DNA of 64,000 nt, from NCBI GenBank assembly GCA_030536855.1, contig JAUNPK010000008.1, forward strand, positions 18,144-82,143, read 5' to 3'. Source of the stretch: Eubacteriales bacterium (GTDB lineage: Bacteria > Bacillota > Clostridia > Lachnospirales > Lachnospiraceae). How positions within the stretch are numbered: position 1 is the stretch's first letter; every line of letters starts with the position of its first letter. Positions 19,100 to 28,853 of the stretch are shown here, one piece after another. Made by a program: the position numbers and the translations under genes. The notes beneath the pieces were generated by a model that was not told the origin of the DNA, searched no databases, and saw only the letters and a program-made list of their open reading frames with translations.

Positions 19100-19668
19100 A
19101 GTTCTCTCCCATCTAATACTTCATTTTGTGTAACTACAATATCAGGTTTTAAATCATGTTCTTCGCAGGGTATGCTGTCAAACAACTGAAAATCAAAGCA
19201 CACTCCGATTTTTAATATATTTTTATGTTCTTCCAGGTATCTGTCATAAAATCCACCGCCGTATCCGATTCTGTTAAACTCCCTGTCAAATGCCAGTCCC
19301 GGCATTATCATAAGCCCCTTATCCACCAGGCTCTCCTCATCAGAAACAGGCTCCGAGATTCCCATATATCCCTTCTGTAAATCGTCAAATGATTTTATCC
19401 TGACAAAAATCATTGTTTTCCCATAATCATTCTTAATAACTTTAGGGACATAAACATTCTTGCCATCTTCAATGCAGCGAAGAATAAATTTCTTTGTATC
19501 CACTTCCTGATTATAACTCACATATGTAAGTATTTCACAATTTTCTTTATATTCCAAAGAATTAAAAATATTGTCAAATACTGCTTTGCTGTTATCTACT
19601 ATATATCCTTCTGAAAGCTGTGATTTCTTTTGTGCTATTAATGTTCTGATTTCTTTTTTTGAATTCAT
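19096..19668 (-). CDS. 5-formyltetrahydrofolate cyclo-ligase
   Basis: Converts 5-formyl-THF to 5,10-methenyl-THF using ATP. 190 residues. Seen: N-terminal basic helix KKEIRTLIAQKKSQL, and the family motif PGLAFDREFNRIGYGGGFYDRYL near 125-145, which binds ATP and folate. GGGGTG eight bases ahead of the ATG is the ribosome binding site. The gene overlaps proA. It lies about 40 kb from zapA, unlike the zapA-ssrS-ygfA neighbourhood of enterobacteria. Confidence 0.94.
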   Translation of the reverse strand: MNSKKEIRTLIAQKKSQLSEGYIVDNSKAVFDNIFNSLEYKENCEILTYVSYNQEVDTKKFILRCIEDGKNVYVPKVIKNDYGKTMIFVRIKSFDDLQKGYMGISEPVSDEESLVDKGLMIMPGLAFDREFNRIGYGGGFYDRYLEEHKNILKIGVCFDFQLFDSIPCEEHDLKPDIVVTQNEVLDGREL

Positions 19669-19689
19669 TCAAAATACACCCCGGCAGAT

Positions 19690-19944
19690 TTAATTGCCTT
19701 TTTTATATTGTTCCTGTGCTTCTCTTGCCATTTTTTCATCATGACGTTTTTTGACATCTATAATTGAGCCATCCGGATTTTGAATCTTAATGGTATCCAG
19801 TGTTCCCCTAAGATTTTCCCGAAACGCTGCAATATACTCTTTCCTGAGTCTGTCCTGTTCCTCAAATTCTGCTTTTGTCAGCCCCTCAGCTTTAGATTTG
19901 TGGTACAGTTCATTTATTCTATTCAAAGTTTCCTGTGTTACCAT
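19690..19944 (-). CDS. DUF896 (YnzC-like) small protein
   Basis: 84 residues starting TQETLNRINELYHKSKAEG and containing the DUF896 core LTKAEFEEQDRLRKEYIAAF. In the characterised relative YnzC this forms a short helical hairpin; its role is unclear. A lysine/glutamate-rich tail follows. An AGGAG site precedes the ATG. It is embedded in the proB-to-proA run, 21 bases before the 5-FCL gene. Confidence 0.9.
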   Translation of the reverse strand: MVTQETLNRINELYHKSKAEGLTKAEFEEQDRLRKEYIAAFRENLRGTLDTIKIQNPDGSIIDVKKRHDEKMAREAQEQYKKGN

Positions 19945-20006
19945 AAAGTCTCCTAATCAACAACATTTTAAATTAAAGTAATAAATCTGTTTATGCTTTC
20001 CCGCAA

Positions 20007-21170
20007 TCAAAACGTGAAAATCAATAAATCCTCTCCATTAATGATACATTCATTGTAAGTCGCTTTCTTCTTAAACAAAGCGTGATGAATATCCGGAAGT
20101 TTATAAACCTCAATATAATCAGAACCCTTCTTAAAAAGAGGAATTTTATGTCTCAACCGGGTAATTACAACAAAATCATTTTTTATAAACTTAATATCAC
20201 ATTCATTAGGAAATTTAAATTCTACCTTCTGTGTATTGAGATTAACAATATATATATGTTTATCCGTCTTTTTAAGGGAATACGGATTATCATTAATAAT
20301 ATATGTATAGCTTATGTCTGCTTTTTCCAACACATCCGTATTGATTCTTACCTGTTTAACTTTATTTTCAAAATCGTAAAGAACTATTTCTTCACTCATT
20401 GTTTCCATATTGAATTTAGAATATATTATTCTGTTCTCAGATCTTTTGATATAAGGAAATGTTATTACATCATCGGATGATTCAAGTTCCTCCATGGTAA
20501 TCTCTCTTGGATTTAACATCATTTCAGATACAAACTGATTAGTATTAATAATACCGATTATCTCTTTTTTATTCCGTATTTCCTGACTGTTTTCTTTAAA
20601 TTCCCTACTGGCTCCATACTTTATAACACAGTTGTTTCCTTCAAGAGATACAATTTTATATATACCATATTTCTCAGCCAAAGAACCTTCCAAATTTATA
20701 TTCTTACCCGCAGTAATATCATACAGAAGAATATTTTTAAACACACCATCTTGTCCGATTTCTTCAATTATGAAGAAGTTTTTATCAAAAGTGAATATTT
20801 TAATAATATCATCACCTGTTATACTTCCTTCATTAACATCTTTTTCAAATCGATAAACAATATCACATGAGTTATCGTCAATAAGAAAACGGTAAATTAT
20901 TATTTCCGCTTTATGTTCAGTCAAAAGTTCTGCTGACGTAAAAAATAAATAATCATGATTTCTGTGAGCATAAGAAATATCTGCAATAAGATATTTCTTA
21001 ACTCCGGGAGCTATTTCGTACTTTTCATTTGTTGAAGAATTCAAAACATATAATCTTTTACCGTTAAAATCCAAAAACTTGTAATTATCGTCAACCATCT
21101 GTAAAACGAGGCCATTATCAATTGATGAAAACACACTATTTTCAGAATTCCTGATAAGCTTAATATTCAT
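20007..21170 (-). CDS. Protein of unknown function, possibly beta-propeller-like
   Basis: I do not recognise this 387-residue protein. It has no signal peptide or membrane helix. The sequence alternates short hydrophobic strands with charged turns (for example YLIADISYAHRNHDYLFFTS, KNILLYDITAGKNINLEG, EIVLYDFENKVKQVR), recurring about every 45-50 residues, which suggests a WD/Kelch-like propeller (inference). It ends in a basic stretch. GGGGAGG precedes the ATG, and it lies between proB and the DUF896 gene in an apparent operon, so a link with proline metabolism or its regulation is possible but unsupported. Confidence 0.7.
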   Translation of the reverse strand: MNIKLIRNSENSVFSSIDNGLVLQMVDDNYKFLDFNGKRLYVLNSSTNEKYEIAPGVKKYLIADISYAHRNHDYLFFTSAELLTEHKAEIIIYRFLIDDNSCDIVYRFEKDVNEGSITGDDIIKIFTFDKNFFIIEEIGQDGVFKNILLYDITAGKNINLEGSLAEKYGIYKIVSLEGNNCVIKYGASREFKENSQEIRNKKEIIGIINTNQFVSEMMLNPREITMEELESSDDVITFPYIKRSENRIIYSKFNMETMSEEIVLYDFENKVKQVRINTDVLEKADISYTYIINDNPYSLKKTDKHIYIVNLNTQKVEFKFPNECDIKFIKNDFVVITRLRHKIPLFKKGSDYIEVYKLPDIHHALFKKKATYNECIINGEDLLIFTF

Positions 21171-21195
21171 GGAAGCCTCCCCAAATTCTTAAATA

Positions 21196-22047
21196 CTAAT
21201 CGATAAGTTCAATCGGATTAATTTCCTGATTTTTATTATTTAAAAATAACGTACCTGTATTTTCTCCCGAAACAACTCTGACAATGTTATAAACATCATT
21301 CCCATTGGTTATAACCATATCAGCTCCTGACAATGTTGCGATCTTGGCTGCAACAACCTTAGCAGCCATTCCGCCTGTTCCGTAATTACTTCCGGAAGAA
21401 TTCTTTCCCATACCCTCAAGTTCTTCATCAATATGCTCTACCACATCAATAAAGCGGGCATCTTTGTTAACATTAGGATCATCTGTGTACATACCATCAA
21501 TATCAGATAATAAAATAAGCAAATCAGCTCCAATAATTGAGGCAACAATAGCCGACAAACGATCGTTATCACCAAATGTCTGCAACTGTTCAATTTCATA
21601 CAATGAAACTGTATCGTTCTCATTAACTATAGGCACAGCTCCGAGCTTTAAAAGTTCATTAAATGTATTCTGTGCATTACGTCTGCTGGTCTCATTAAGT
21701 ATAGTATTCTTTGTCATAAGAATCTGTGCTGCAATAGCATTATATTCAGAAAATATCTTCTGATACACCATCATAAGTTTAGCCTGTCCAATTGCCGCAC
21801 AAGCCTGTTTTGCCGGAAGTTCTCCCGGCTTATCCTTAAGTCCTACGGTATTACGTCCTACCGCTATAGCTCCTGACGAAACAAGAACAACATCCTTGCC
21901 AGAGTTTCTAAGATCTACTATAATTCTCACCAGTTTCTCAATTTTCAAAAGATCAATTTTCTCAGTTTCTTTGTGCATAAGAGAAGATGAGCCAATCTTA
22001 ATTACTATCCTATGCTTATCTTTTAATGATTCTCTAAAGTTATTCAT
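21196..22047 (-). CDS. proB: Glutamate 5-kinase, short form without PUA domain
   Basis: ProB phosphorylates glutamate, the first and feedback-inhibited step of proline synthesis. The amino acid kinase fold is complete: IVIKIGSSSL at the start, VSSGAIAVG, the PIVNENDTVS loop, FGDNDRLSAIVA and a GTGGMAAKVVAA motif near 225. At 283 residues the protein stops soon after the kinase domain; the C-terminal PUA domain of E. coli-type ProB (about 367 residues) is absent. No sign of a frameshift or remnant was seen downstream, so this appears to be a natural short form. Confidence 0.95.
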   Translation of the reverse strand: MNNFRESLKDKHRIVIKIGSSSLMHKETEKIDLLKIEKLVRIIVDLRNSGKDVVLVSSGAIAVGRNTVGLKDKPGELPAKQACAAIGQAKLMMVYQKIFSEYNAIAAQILMTKNTILNETSRRNAQNTFNELLKLGAVPIVNENDTVSLYEIEQLQTFGDNDRLSAIVASIIGADLLILLSDIDGMYTDDPNVNKDARFIDVVEHIDEELEGMGKNSSGSNYGTGGMAAKVVAAKIATLSGADMVITNGNDVYNIVRVVSGENTGTLFLNNKNQEINPIELID

Positions 22048-22109
22048 TACAGTTCCCCAATGTTAAATTCATATATGGTTAAAGATATGACACCATAACA
22101 GGTATTTTA

Positions 22110-23771
22110 CTACAAAGTAGCCATAAAGTCTATATTTTGTGCTATTTTCTCAGCCACTTTGATACCATCAACCGCCGCTGATGTTATGCCTCCGGCATAC
22201 CCGGCACCTTCACCGCAAGGATATAATCCTTTACAGTTAACAGACTCAAGATTATCATTCCTTAATATTCTTACAGGACTGGAAGTTCTGCTTTCAACGC
22301 CTGCAAGCACCGCTTCTTCATTATCAAAGTCCTTTATCAATCTTGAACATCCGTGAATTCCTTCCTTTAATGACTTGCTTAGTTCTTCCGGAAGTATGCT
22401 GTTAAGATTAGACAGTGTGTATTCACCTTTTATGCACGGCTTTACGCCACCTAATGATGAAGATGATACATTCCTGTCAAAATCACCAAACAGCTGAATA
22501 GGAACTTTACCTTTTCCCAAATTAAATGCTTCTTTTTCCAGCCTTCTCTGAAACTTAACCCCGTCAAGTATTCCAAAGCCAAAATCCTCAGGTTCTACCG
22601 TAACAATCATAGCACTGTTGGCATTATTGGAGTTTCTTCCGGAATAGCTCATACCGTTAACAGCTGTATATCCCTTTTCTGAGCTGGCATTAACAACATA
22701 TCCTCCCGGGCACATACAAAATGAATACACTCCTCTTGGCTTCTTCTGATTTTTCGTTGTATAGGTAACCTTATAATCCGCAGCTCCAAGGTTATATGTA
22801 CAATTCCCATAAGCATTTTCATTAATAACAGCCTGATTATGCATAATTCTAAATCCCACAGCAAAGGCCTTTGGTTCCATAACAATACCTTTATTATCGA
22901 GCATTTCAAAGGTATCTCTTGCACTGTGTCCTATAGCTGCACAAAGAAATTTACATTTTCTTGTGTAACTCTTTCCCAATGCAGTGTCTGAAACTTCAAT
23001 TTCTTTCAAGGCACTGCCTTCTGTAATAATCTTATCTACTCTGCAGTTAAAATAAATTTCCGCACCTTGTTGGATGCAATACTCTCTGATATTTTTCACC
23101 ACATCACAAAGCACATCAGTTCCTACATGCGGCTTATTCGCATATAGTATATCCGGACCGGCTCCAAATTTTACAAATGTATTAAGCACTTCCCTGATTC
23201 TTCCTGTTGGGTCTTTAATAACAGTATTTAGCTTTCCATCAGAAAATGTACCTGCTCCGCCTTCTCCAAACTGAACATTTGATTCTGTATCAAGCATAGA
23301 CCCCTTCCAGAAATCATCTACCTTCTTTCTTCGCCTGTCTACATTGTCTCCTCTTTCATATATAATCGGTCTGTATCCGGCTTCGGACAATTTCAAAGCA
23401 GCAAACATCCCCGCAGGACCAAAACCTATTATCACCGGTCTCTCCTCTTCCGTAAGTTCTCTTTCACAAATACCAGGAAACTCATAAATATATTTTTCCG
23501 TATACTTAATATTGCCATTTTTAGAACCTGAAACAAGTTTATCTAAATTCAGCTTCTTTCCCTTACGCTTTACCGAAAGCACATCTATGCTGTACACATA
23601 CAAAATATCCGGCTTATGTCTTGCATCAATAGCTCTTTTTGCTATTTCATATTCTATAACATCATCTTTTTTTAATCTCAGCTCTTTCTTTATACGTTCA
23701 ACCAGCATATCCGCAGTATGGTCAGGTTTCAGTTTTAAATTATTTACTCTTAAAACTTTTTTACTTTTCAT
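22110..23771 (-). CDS. FAD-dependent oxidoreductase (COG2509-type)
   Basis: A 553-residue flavoprotein with an N-terminal extension (about 1-110) that often precedes the FAD fold in this family, then the dinucleotide motif PVIIGFGPAGMFAALKLSEAGY near 112. FGEGGAGTFSDGKL and the C-terminal GLYPCGEGAGYAGGITSAAVDG are typical of the uncharacterised FAD-dependent dehydrogenase family. The substrate is unknown. Its ATG lies inside the end of the preceding flavoprotein gene (11-base overlap), so the two are co-expressed. Confidence 0.88.
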   Translation of the reverse strand: MKSKKVLRVNNLKLKPDHTADMLVERIKKELRLKKDDVIEYEIAKRAIDARHKPDILYVYSIDVLSVKRKGKKLNLDKLVSGSKNGNIKYTEKYIYEFPGICERELTEEERPVIIGFGPAGMFAALKLSEAGYRPIIYERGDNVDRRRKKVDDFWKGSMLDTESNVQFGEGGAGTFSDGKLNTVIKDPTGRIREVLNTFVKFGAGPDILYANKPHVGTDVLCDVVKNIREYCIQQGAEIYFNCRVDKIITEGSALKEIEVSDTALGKSYTRKCKFLCAAIGHSARDTFEMLDNKGIVMEPKAFAVGFRIMHNQAVINENAYGNCTYNLGAADYKVTYTTKNQKKPRGVYSFCMCPGGYVVNASSEKGYTAVNGMSYSGRNSNNANSAMIVTVEPEDFGFGILDGVKFQRRLEKEAFNLGKGKVPIQLFGDFDRNVSSSSLGGVKPCIKGEYTLSNLNSILPEELSKSLKEGIHGCSRLIKDFDNEEAVLAGVESRTSSPVRILRNDNLESVNCKGLYPCGEGAGYAGGITSAAVDGIKVAEKIAQNIDFMATL

Positions 23772-25044
23772 AATATCCTCCGTTCCAAGAACGAGCAGAT
23801 TTGACTCTTGATGCTACTGAAACTCCTGCAACATATCCGGAACTCCATGCCCATTGAAGGTTGTATCCTCCACATTTCCCATCTACATCCAGTACCTCAC
23901 CGCACAGGTATATGCCGGGATTCCTAACCGACTGAAGATTAACATCAACCTCATCTAAAGCTATTCCGCCCTGACATATTTGTCCCCATTCAAAATCCTT
24001 AAAACCCGTCACATTATATTTATAACATTTCATATTTTCAACAATTCTTTTTATGCATTTAACGCCAGCATTATCCAGAGTCTGGTTTATATCTGTCTTT
24101 AAATTTCTGCAAACCATATTAACCAGTTTTTTATTTATAATACCCTCAAAAAACTGTTCAACAGTTTTATGTCTGTTTTTTTCAAAAATCGTATTAAGAA
24201 GATAATTAACATCTTCATCACTAAAATCAGGAAGCATATCAATTACAGCCTGTACCTTCTTTCCGCTATCCACTGCTTTCACTGCGAATCTACTCACCTG
24301 AAATACAGGAATCCCCGATATACCATAATCCGTATACTGGATTTCCCCATAATCTTTAGCAATTAATTCACCATCACAAAATACAGAAACCGTTCCTGTG
24401 CTTCTTACACCTGAACTGACTTTTGCATATTTTTCATCGCACACTAACTGAACAAGAGCAGGCAATGGTTTTACTATCTTCATACCAAGTTTCTTTGCAA
24501 TTTTATAGCCGGAACCGTCAGATCCGGTTTTAGGTGAAGCTTTGGAGCCGGTAGCAATTATAATGCATTTTGTATTAATAACTTTATGTATATTATTGGC
24601 AAAATGTAATTTATAGTGCAGTTTCCCTTCTTCAGAAACATTTTTTTCAATTGTCTCACATTCAATTCCTGTCAAAAGATCGATACCAAGCCTTTCCACT
24701 TCAATTCTTAAGGCATTTTGCAAAGATGCAGCAGTTTCTGAATGAGGGTAAACATATCCGTTTTTATCTTTATGATATATACCAAGTCTTTTAAAAAACG
24801 CAATAGTTTCAGACACATTAAACCTGTCTATGATTTCCATAACAAATTCTTTATTATCATTCTGGTACATGGAAGAATCCATACTCATATTGGTAAAATT
24901 ACATTTTCCATTTCCGGTCTTAAGTATCTTGGTTCCAATTCTATCAGTATGCTCCACAATACATGTATTAATATTATTGGAGGCAGCAGTTATTGCCGCC
25001 ATCATGCCCGAGGCTCCGCCTCCTATTACCACGCAATCGTACAC
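23761..25044 (-). CDS. HI0933/YhiN-family flavoprotein
   Basis: A 427-residue FAD-binding protein of the HI0933-like family. The Rossmann motif VIGGGASGMMAAITAA begins at residue 6; RIGTKILKTGNGKCNFTN is the characteristic second motif; GIYLCGEVLDVDGKCGGYNLQWAW lies near the C-terminus. The physiological substrate is not established. The start is a GTG at 25044 with GGGAG 12 bases upstream; the only closer ATG is followed directly by a stop. A probable promoter at 25078-25106 precedes it. Confidence 0.9.
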   Translation of the reverse strand: MYDCVVIGGGASGMMAAITAASNNINTCIVEHTDRIGTKILKTGNGKCNFTNMSMDSSMYQNDNKEFVMEIIDRFNVSETIAFFKRLGIYHKDKNGYVYPHSETAASLQNALRIEVERLGIDLLTGIECETIEKNVSEEGKLHYKLHFANNIHKVINTKCIIIATGSKASPKTGSDGSGYKIAKKLGMKIVKPLPALVQLVCDEKYAKVSSGVRSTGTVSVFCDGELIAKDYGEIQYTDYGISGIPVFQVSRFAVKAVDSGKKVQAVIDMLPDFSDEDVNYLLNTIFEKNRHKTVEQFFEGIINKKLVNMVCRNLKTDINQTLDNAGVKCIKRIVENMKCYKYNVTGFKDFEWGQICQGGIALDEVDVNLQSVRNPGIYLCGEVLDVDGKCGGYNLQWAWSSGYVAGVSVASRVKSARSWNGGYYEK

Positions 25045-25077
25045 TGTTACATTTATCTCCCTTGATTATTATCACAC

Positions 25078-25106
25078 ATTTTATCACTACAAATTCATTG
25101 TCACAA
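25078..25106 (-). promoter_or_regulatory. Probable sigma-A promoter for the flavoprotein pair
   Basis: Minus-strand TTGTGA (25101-25106) and TAAAAT (25078-25083) are 17 bases apart, 34 bases ahead of the GTG start. Just upstream ACAAGCC and GGCTTGT form a 7-bp inverted repeat (25102-25125) overlapping the -35 box, a possible operator or terminator remnant. Confidence 0.45.
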
Positions 25107-25137
25107 GCCACTCAATGCAGGCTTGTACCTTTCCAGC

Positions 25138-25533
25138 TTAACTACTGTAAGCCTGAAGAAAATCATAAAGCTGTTCTTCATCCTTAAATCCAATACCAAT
25201 CTCCAAATCACCCAAAAGATTATCATCACACATTTCAGGATTAATCATTGCATAGTCATAAAAATCCCTGTAAATCTCTCCATCTTTAATCACATATTTA
25301 TATATAACAAAATAATCTTCTTGACGCACCAGCATATACTTATATGTCAGTTCAGGAACAGCATCAACATTTTCATTATTCTGCCTTTCATCATAGATAT
25401 CCTTATCATCCCTGTTAATTCCAACATATTTTCCGTATAAGACAGCAAAATAACATATAACCAAAGCAGTAATCACTGCCATAACTACCACAGTCCATAT
25501 CATAATCGCCCGTTTGTCATTATTCTTATCCAT
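25138..25533 (-). CDS. Small membrane-anchored protein of unknown function
   Basis: 131 residues: a short basic cytoplasmic start, one membrane helix (about 10-31, MIWTVVVMAVITALVICYF) and an acidic outer part of about 100 residues with many Tyr (for example MLVRQEDYFVIYKYVIKDGE). No known domain was recognised. The GGGGG site precedes the ATG. It lies between cdd and the flavoprotein genes and may be the end of the rpsU-cdd unit. Confidence 0.7.
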   Translation of the reverse strand: MDKNNDKRAIMIWTVVVMAVITALVICYFAVLYGKYVGINRDDKDIYDERQNNENVDAVPELTYKYMLVRQEDYFVIYKYVIKDGEIYRDFYDYAMINPEMCDDNLLGDLEIGIGFKDEEQLYDFLQAYSS

Positions 25534-25621
25534 ATATCCCCCTACTTATCAGCAATCTTTAGTATGATTATTGCCAATAAAAGGGAGGATATACATATCA
25601 AAATAATACAAATCTTTGCAA

Positions 25622-26008
25622 CTATAGGTTGAATTGATGAGGAAGAAAATCAGCAAGCTTATATGTGCTTATTCCTTCCGGCGACTCCAGATAAATCTCC
25701 TCATTTCCCTCAAAAAATTCGCTCAGTACCTGACAGCATATTCCGCAAGGAAACGTAAGTCCACCACTTTTTGATACTATTGCAATGCTTACAAATTCAT
25801 GACATCCTTCACTCACAGCCTTAAACAAAGCAGTTCTTTCTGCACAATTGGTTGCACCGAAAGAGGCATTTTCTATATTACACCCTTTATATACTTGTCC
25901 GTTCTTTCCAAGCAATGCTGCGCCAACAGCAAAATGTGAATAAGGTGAATATGACATTTGCATAGCTTCACGAGCACAACCTATAAGTTTTTCCTTAGTT
26001 ATTTCCAT
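25622..26008 (-). CDS. cdd: Cytidine deaminase
   Basis: Deaminates cytidine and deoxycytidine in pyrimidine salvage. 128 residues, the tetrameric short form. Zinc ligands and catalytic Glu are visible in NCAERTA and PCGICCQV, and substrate-binding residues in GCNIENASFG. The AAGGAG site sits just before the ATG. Downstream of ybeY, as in the Firmicutes rpsU-yqfC-phoH-ybeY-cdd order. Confidence 0.97.
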   Translation of the reverse strand: MEITKEKLIGCAREAMQMSYSPYSHFAVGAALLGKNGQVYKGCNIENASFGATNCAERTALFKAVSEGCHEFVSIAIVSKSGGLTFPCGICCQVLSEFFEGNEEIYLESPEGISTYKLADFLPHQFNL

Positions 26009-26096
26009 ACATCTCTCCTTCTCACATCTTAAACAAACACTTTAAACCGGAAATAGTTTTTACAAGCTTATCCGTACATAACAAATGTGAACAATT

Positions 26097-26606
26097 TCAT
26101 CTGGTGATGCCCAGATTGTTAAGCACCTCCTTCTGCTTATCCTCCATAACAGCTCTTTCTTCATCTTCCATATGATCATAACCAAATAAATGCATCATAC
26201 TGTGGGCAACAAGAAATGCCAGTTCTCTCTTAGGTGTGTGTCCGTATAGTTCAGCCTGCTCCAATATCTTTTCCACGGATATTACTATATCTCCCAGCAT
26301 TAATTCTCCTGTATCAGGATTAAAATAATCTTCTGTATTATTTTCAAACTCTTCACTCAAAGCATCAAAATCCGATGGGTTTTCATAATCAATCATAGGA
26401 AATGAAAGCACATCTGTAGGTGCATCCACATCTCTGTACTCTTTATTAATTTCATGTATTGAAGTATTATCTGTAAGAGTTACATTAACTTCCACTTCAT
26501 AGGGACATTTTTCGTAATCCACCGCTTCATTTACAACATCATTAATTATACTTTCATAGTCTAAATCAAGCGTTTTTTCTGTTTCATACTCTATATTAAT
26601 TGTCAA
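26097..26606 (-). CDS. ybeY: Endoribonuclease YbeY
   Basis: YbeY is a single-strand RNase involved in 16S rRNA 3' processing and ribosome quality control. The zinc motif HSMMHLFGYDH (three His) lies near residues 135-145, and RDVDAPTDVLSFP is the other family motif. 169 residues. Start is TTG at 26606 with GGAGG eight bases upstream; no in-frame ATG gives a full domain. It follows the PhoH gene by 24 bases. Confidence 0.96.
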   Translation of the reverse strand: MTINIEYETEKTLDLDYESIINDVVNEAVDYEKCPYEVEVNVTLTDNTSIHEINKEYRDVDAPTDVLSFPMIDYENPSDFDALSEEFENNTEDYFNPDTGELMLGDIVISVEKILEQAELYGHTPKRELAFLVAHSMMHLFGYDHMEDEERAVMEDKQKEVLNNLGITR

Positions 26607-26630
26607 AATATTTTCCTCCGTTTATACCAA

Positions 26631-27647
26631 TTAATTATAATGTCTGTTCTTTCTATTTCTGTCATTATTTCTGCCATTCATCATATCCGGATGTTTATTT
26701 TCATAATCCTCATAAGCCTTTACAATCTTCTGTACAAGGGGATGTCTTACAACATCCTTATTGGTGAGCTTGCAGAAAGCAATCTCATCCACCCTGGATA
26801 ATACTTTCATTGCAATATCAAGACCGGATGTTACATCTCTTGGCAAATCCTTCTGGGTCTGGTCTCCCGTAACAACAACCTTTGAGCCAAATCCAATTCT
26901 TGTAAGAAACATTTTCATCTGGGCCGGAGTGGTGTTTTGTGCCTCATCCAGTATAATAAAGGCATTATCAAGAGTTCTTCCTCTCATATATGCAAGAGGC
27001 GCAACTTCAATAAGTCCTTTTTCCATATTAGCATTGAAACTTTCAGCTCCCATTATCTGAAACAACGCATCATATAAAGGTCTAAGATATGGGTCTACCT
27101 TGCTTTGAAGATCTCCCGGAAGAAAGCCTAATTTCTCTCCCGCTTCAATAGCCGGTCTTGTGAGTATTATTTTATTAACCTCATTATTCTTGAAAGCCTG
27201 GATAGCCATAGCCATGGCAAGGTATGTTTTACCTGTACCCGCAGGTCCAATGCCAAACACAATCATCTTATCCCTGATACTATCTACATATTGCTTCTGT
27301 CCCAATGTTTTAGGCTTGATTGGTTTTCCCGCTATAGTTCTGCATACAGTATCAGAATCTATTTCAAGCAAGGCTTCTTCTTTATCTTCAAAGGACAAGG
27401 ATAACGCATAATCCACATTCTGACGGGTCACCTGGTTATTTCTCTTAGCAAGCTCACAAAGATCTTTTAAAACCCCTGCAGCTCTTTTTACACCGGATTC
27501 GCTTCCAATAACCTTAACAACTCCATCCCTGACTATAATATCCACCTTTAATGTTCTCTCAATTTCTTTTGCATATTCATCAAACTGTCCAAATATCATC
27601 CCACAATATTCAGCCGGTAAGTCAATTATAGATTCAACAACGCTCAT
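26631..27647 (-). CDS. phoH: PhoH family ATPase
   Basis: PhoH-like P-loop protein with RNA helicase-like core; its role is probably in RNA metabolism with YbeY (inference from genomic association). 338 residues. A KH-like region (about 25-85) precedes Walker A GPAGTGKTYLAMA near 135 and the Walker B region AFIILDEAQNTTP. The start overlaps the ribosome binding site of yqfD's end (GGAGAATAAAGAATG). The C-terminus is rich in Asn and Arg. Confidence 0.95.
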   Translation of the reverse strand: MSVVESIIDLPAEYCGMIFGQFDEYAKEIERTLKVDIIVRDGVVKVIGSESGVKRAAGVLKDLCELAKRNNQVTRQNVDYALSLSFEDKEEALLEIDSDTVCRTIAGKPIKPKTLGQKQYVDSIRDKMIVFGIGPAGTGKTYLAMAMAIQAFKNNEVNKIILTRPAIEAGEKLGFLPGDLQSKVDPYLRPLYDALFQIMGAESFNANMEKGLIEVAPLAYMRGRTLDNAFIILDEAQNTTPAQMKMFLTRIGFGSKVVVTGDQTQKDLPRDVTSGLDIAMKVLSRVDEIAFCKLTNKDVVRHPLVQKIVKAYEDYENKHPDMMNGRNNDRNRKNRHYN

Positions 27648-27650
27648 TCT

Positions 27651-28853
27651 TTATTCTCCATAAGTATAATTTCTTAAACCGGATACTGCATTAGGTGTTA
27701 TCACATCTATCTGTCCACTACAGACGGCGCCATTTTCCGATATTTCTATATTAACACGAGTATTCAGTATTTGCATACCATTTTCAGCATAATTTCTTAA
27801 GGTGCGGGAAAGATTTTGGTTGAGAATTTCTCTCATTTCATCTTCAGTATAAAACTCTTCCTTTACCACCACCTCTTTTATCTTTTTATATGTTATGTAA
27901 TTATCTGTATTGAAAACCCCAAAAATCTTCACAGGATAGTATTCCATAATCACATCATAGTCCGAATATTTTCTCCCGGGAATACCTATATCAATTCTTT
28001 TTGAACTTGTATCCAATATATATCTTTTCTTCTTTTTCCCCGAATATTCACGCTTTTCGTAATTTGATAATATCTCATCACTATATGGTATTGATGTTTT
28101 TATATAAATATCTGCATCTGCCGTAACCTCATATTCATAAACAACAGTTTCTGAATCATCAGTTACGCTCACAGTTCCATCAATTAATAAATCATCTTTT
28201 TTAACAACTGAGCCTATTGTAACCAAAGGAGTTCCTCTTCTTGTAATAATACTGTAAATTTCTCCATCCCATTTCGAAGTAACATCCCCTGAATCCAATG
28301 TATTTTCTTCCATTTCCTTGTCGTAATTTTCTTTAATATGCACAATCCCCTTTGAACCATCAATTTCAAAGCAAGCCCAGCTTATGTTAAATGAATTTCT
28401 GAGATTTTCTTCAATTAATTCACAGTCTATATCACTAATCAATGTTCCTGCTTTTATGTTATTTCTTATAAGAAATTTTGACAAAAGTTCGTCAGTATAT
28501 AGGTAATTTCCATCAAAAGAAACTGTCCATAAAAACAAACTTAAAACCTTAATTATTATAGCTCCCATACATATTCCAATGGCAAAGGATATATGTTTCC
28601 GATAACGAAAAAGCTTATATCTCAAATAATGTTTTTTCAACACCTTTATGTATACCCTGCATTTCCTGACATATGACTTAGATGAAAGAAAATGTTTTCT
28701 TGATATTCTGGCAATGCAGCAATCTTCATCTATATACTTAATTTCCCCCAGAACAATCCCGTTATTTTTACACAGATTAATAAATCTTTCTATCTCCAAT
28801 CCTGATATCTTCACAACAAGAAAACCGGAATTTCTAATCATATTGGATCTCAT
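27651..28853 (-). CDS. yqfD: Sporulation protein YqfD
   Basis: A mother-cell sporulation membrane protein of the sigma-E regulon in B. subtilis, needed for normal spore formation. 400 residues: a cytoplasmic part of about 85 residues, one membrane helix near 88-110, and a large extracytoplasmic domain with the family features YLYTDELLSKFL and the C-terminal region TRVNIEISENGAVCSGQI. It overlaps yqfC by 20 bases; AAGGGGG precedes its ATG. Confidence 0.92.
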   Translation of the reverse strand: MRSNMIRNSGFLVVKISGLEIERFINLCKNNGIVLGEIKYIDEDCCIARISRKHFLSSKSYVRKCRVYIKVLKKHYLRYKLFRYRKHISFAIGICMGAIIIKVLSLFLWTVSFDGNYLYTDELLSKFLIRNNIKAGTLISDIDCELIEENLRNSFNISWACFEIDGSKGIVHIKENYDKEMEENTLDSGDVTSKWDGEIYSIITRRGTPLVTIGSVVKKDDLLIDGTVSVTDDSETVVYEYEVTADADIYIKTSIPYSDEILSNYEKREYSGKKKKRYILDTSSKRIDIGIPGRKYSDYDVIMEYYPVKIFGVFNTDNYITYKKIKEVVVKEEFYTEDEMREILNQNLSRTLRNYAENGMQILNTRVNIEISENGAVCSGQIDVITPNAVSGLRNYTYGE

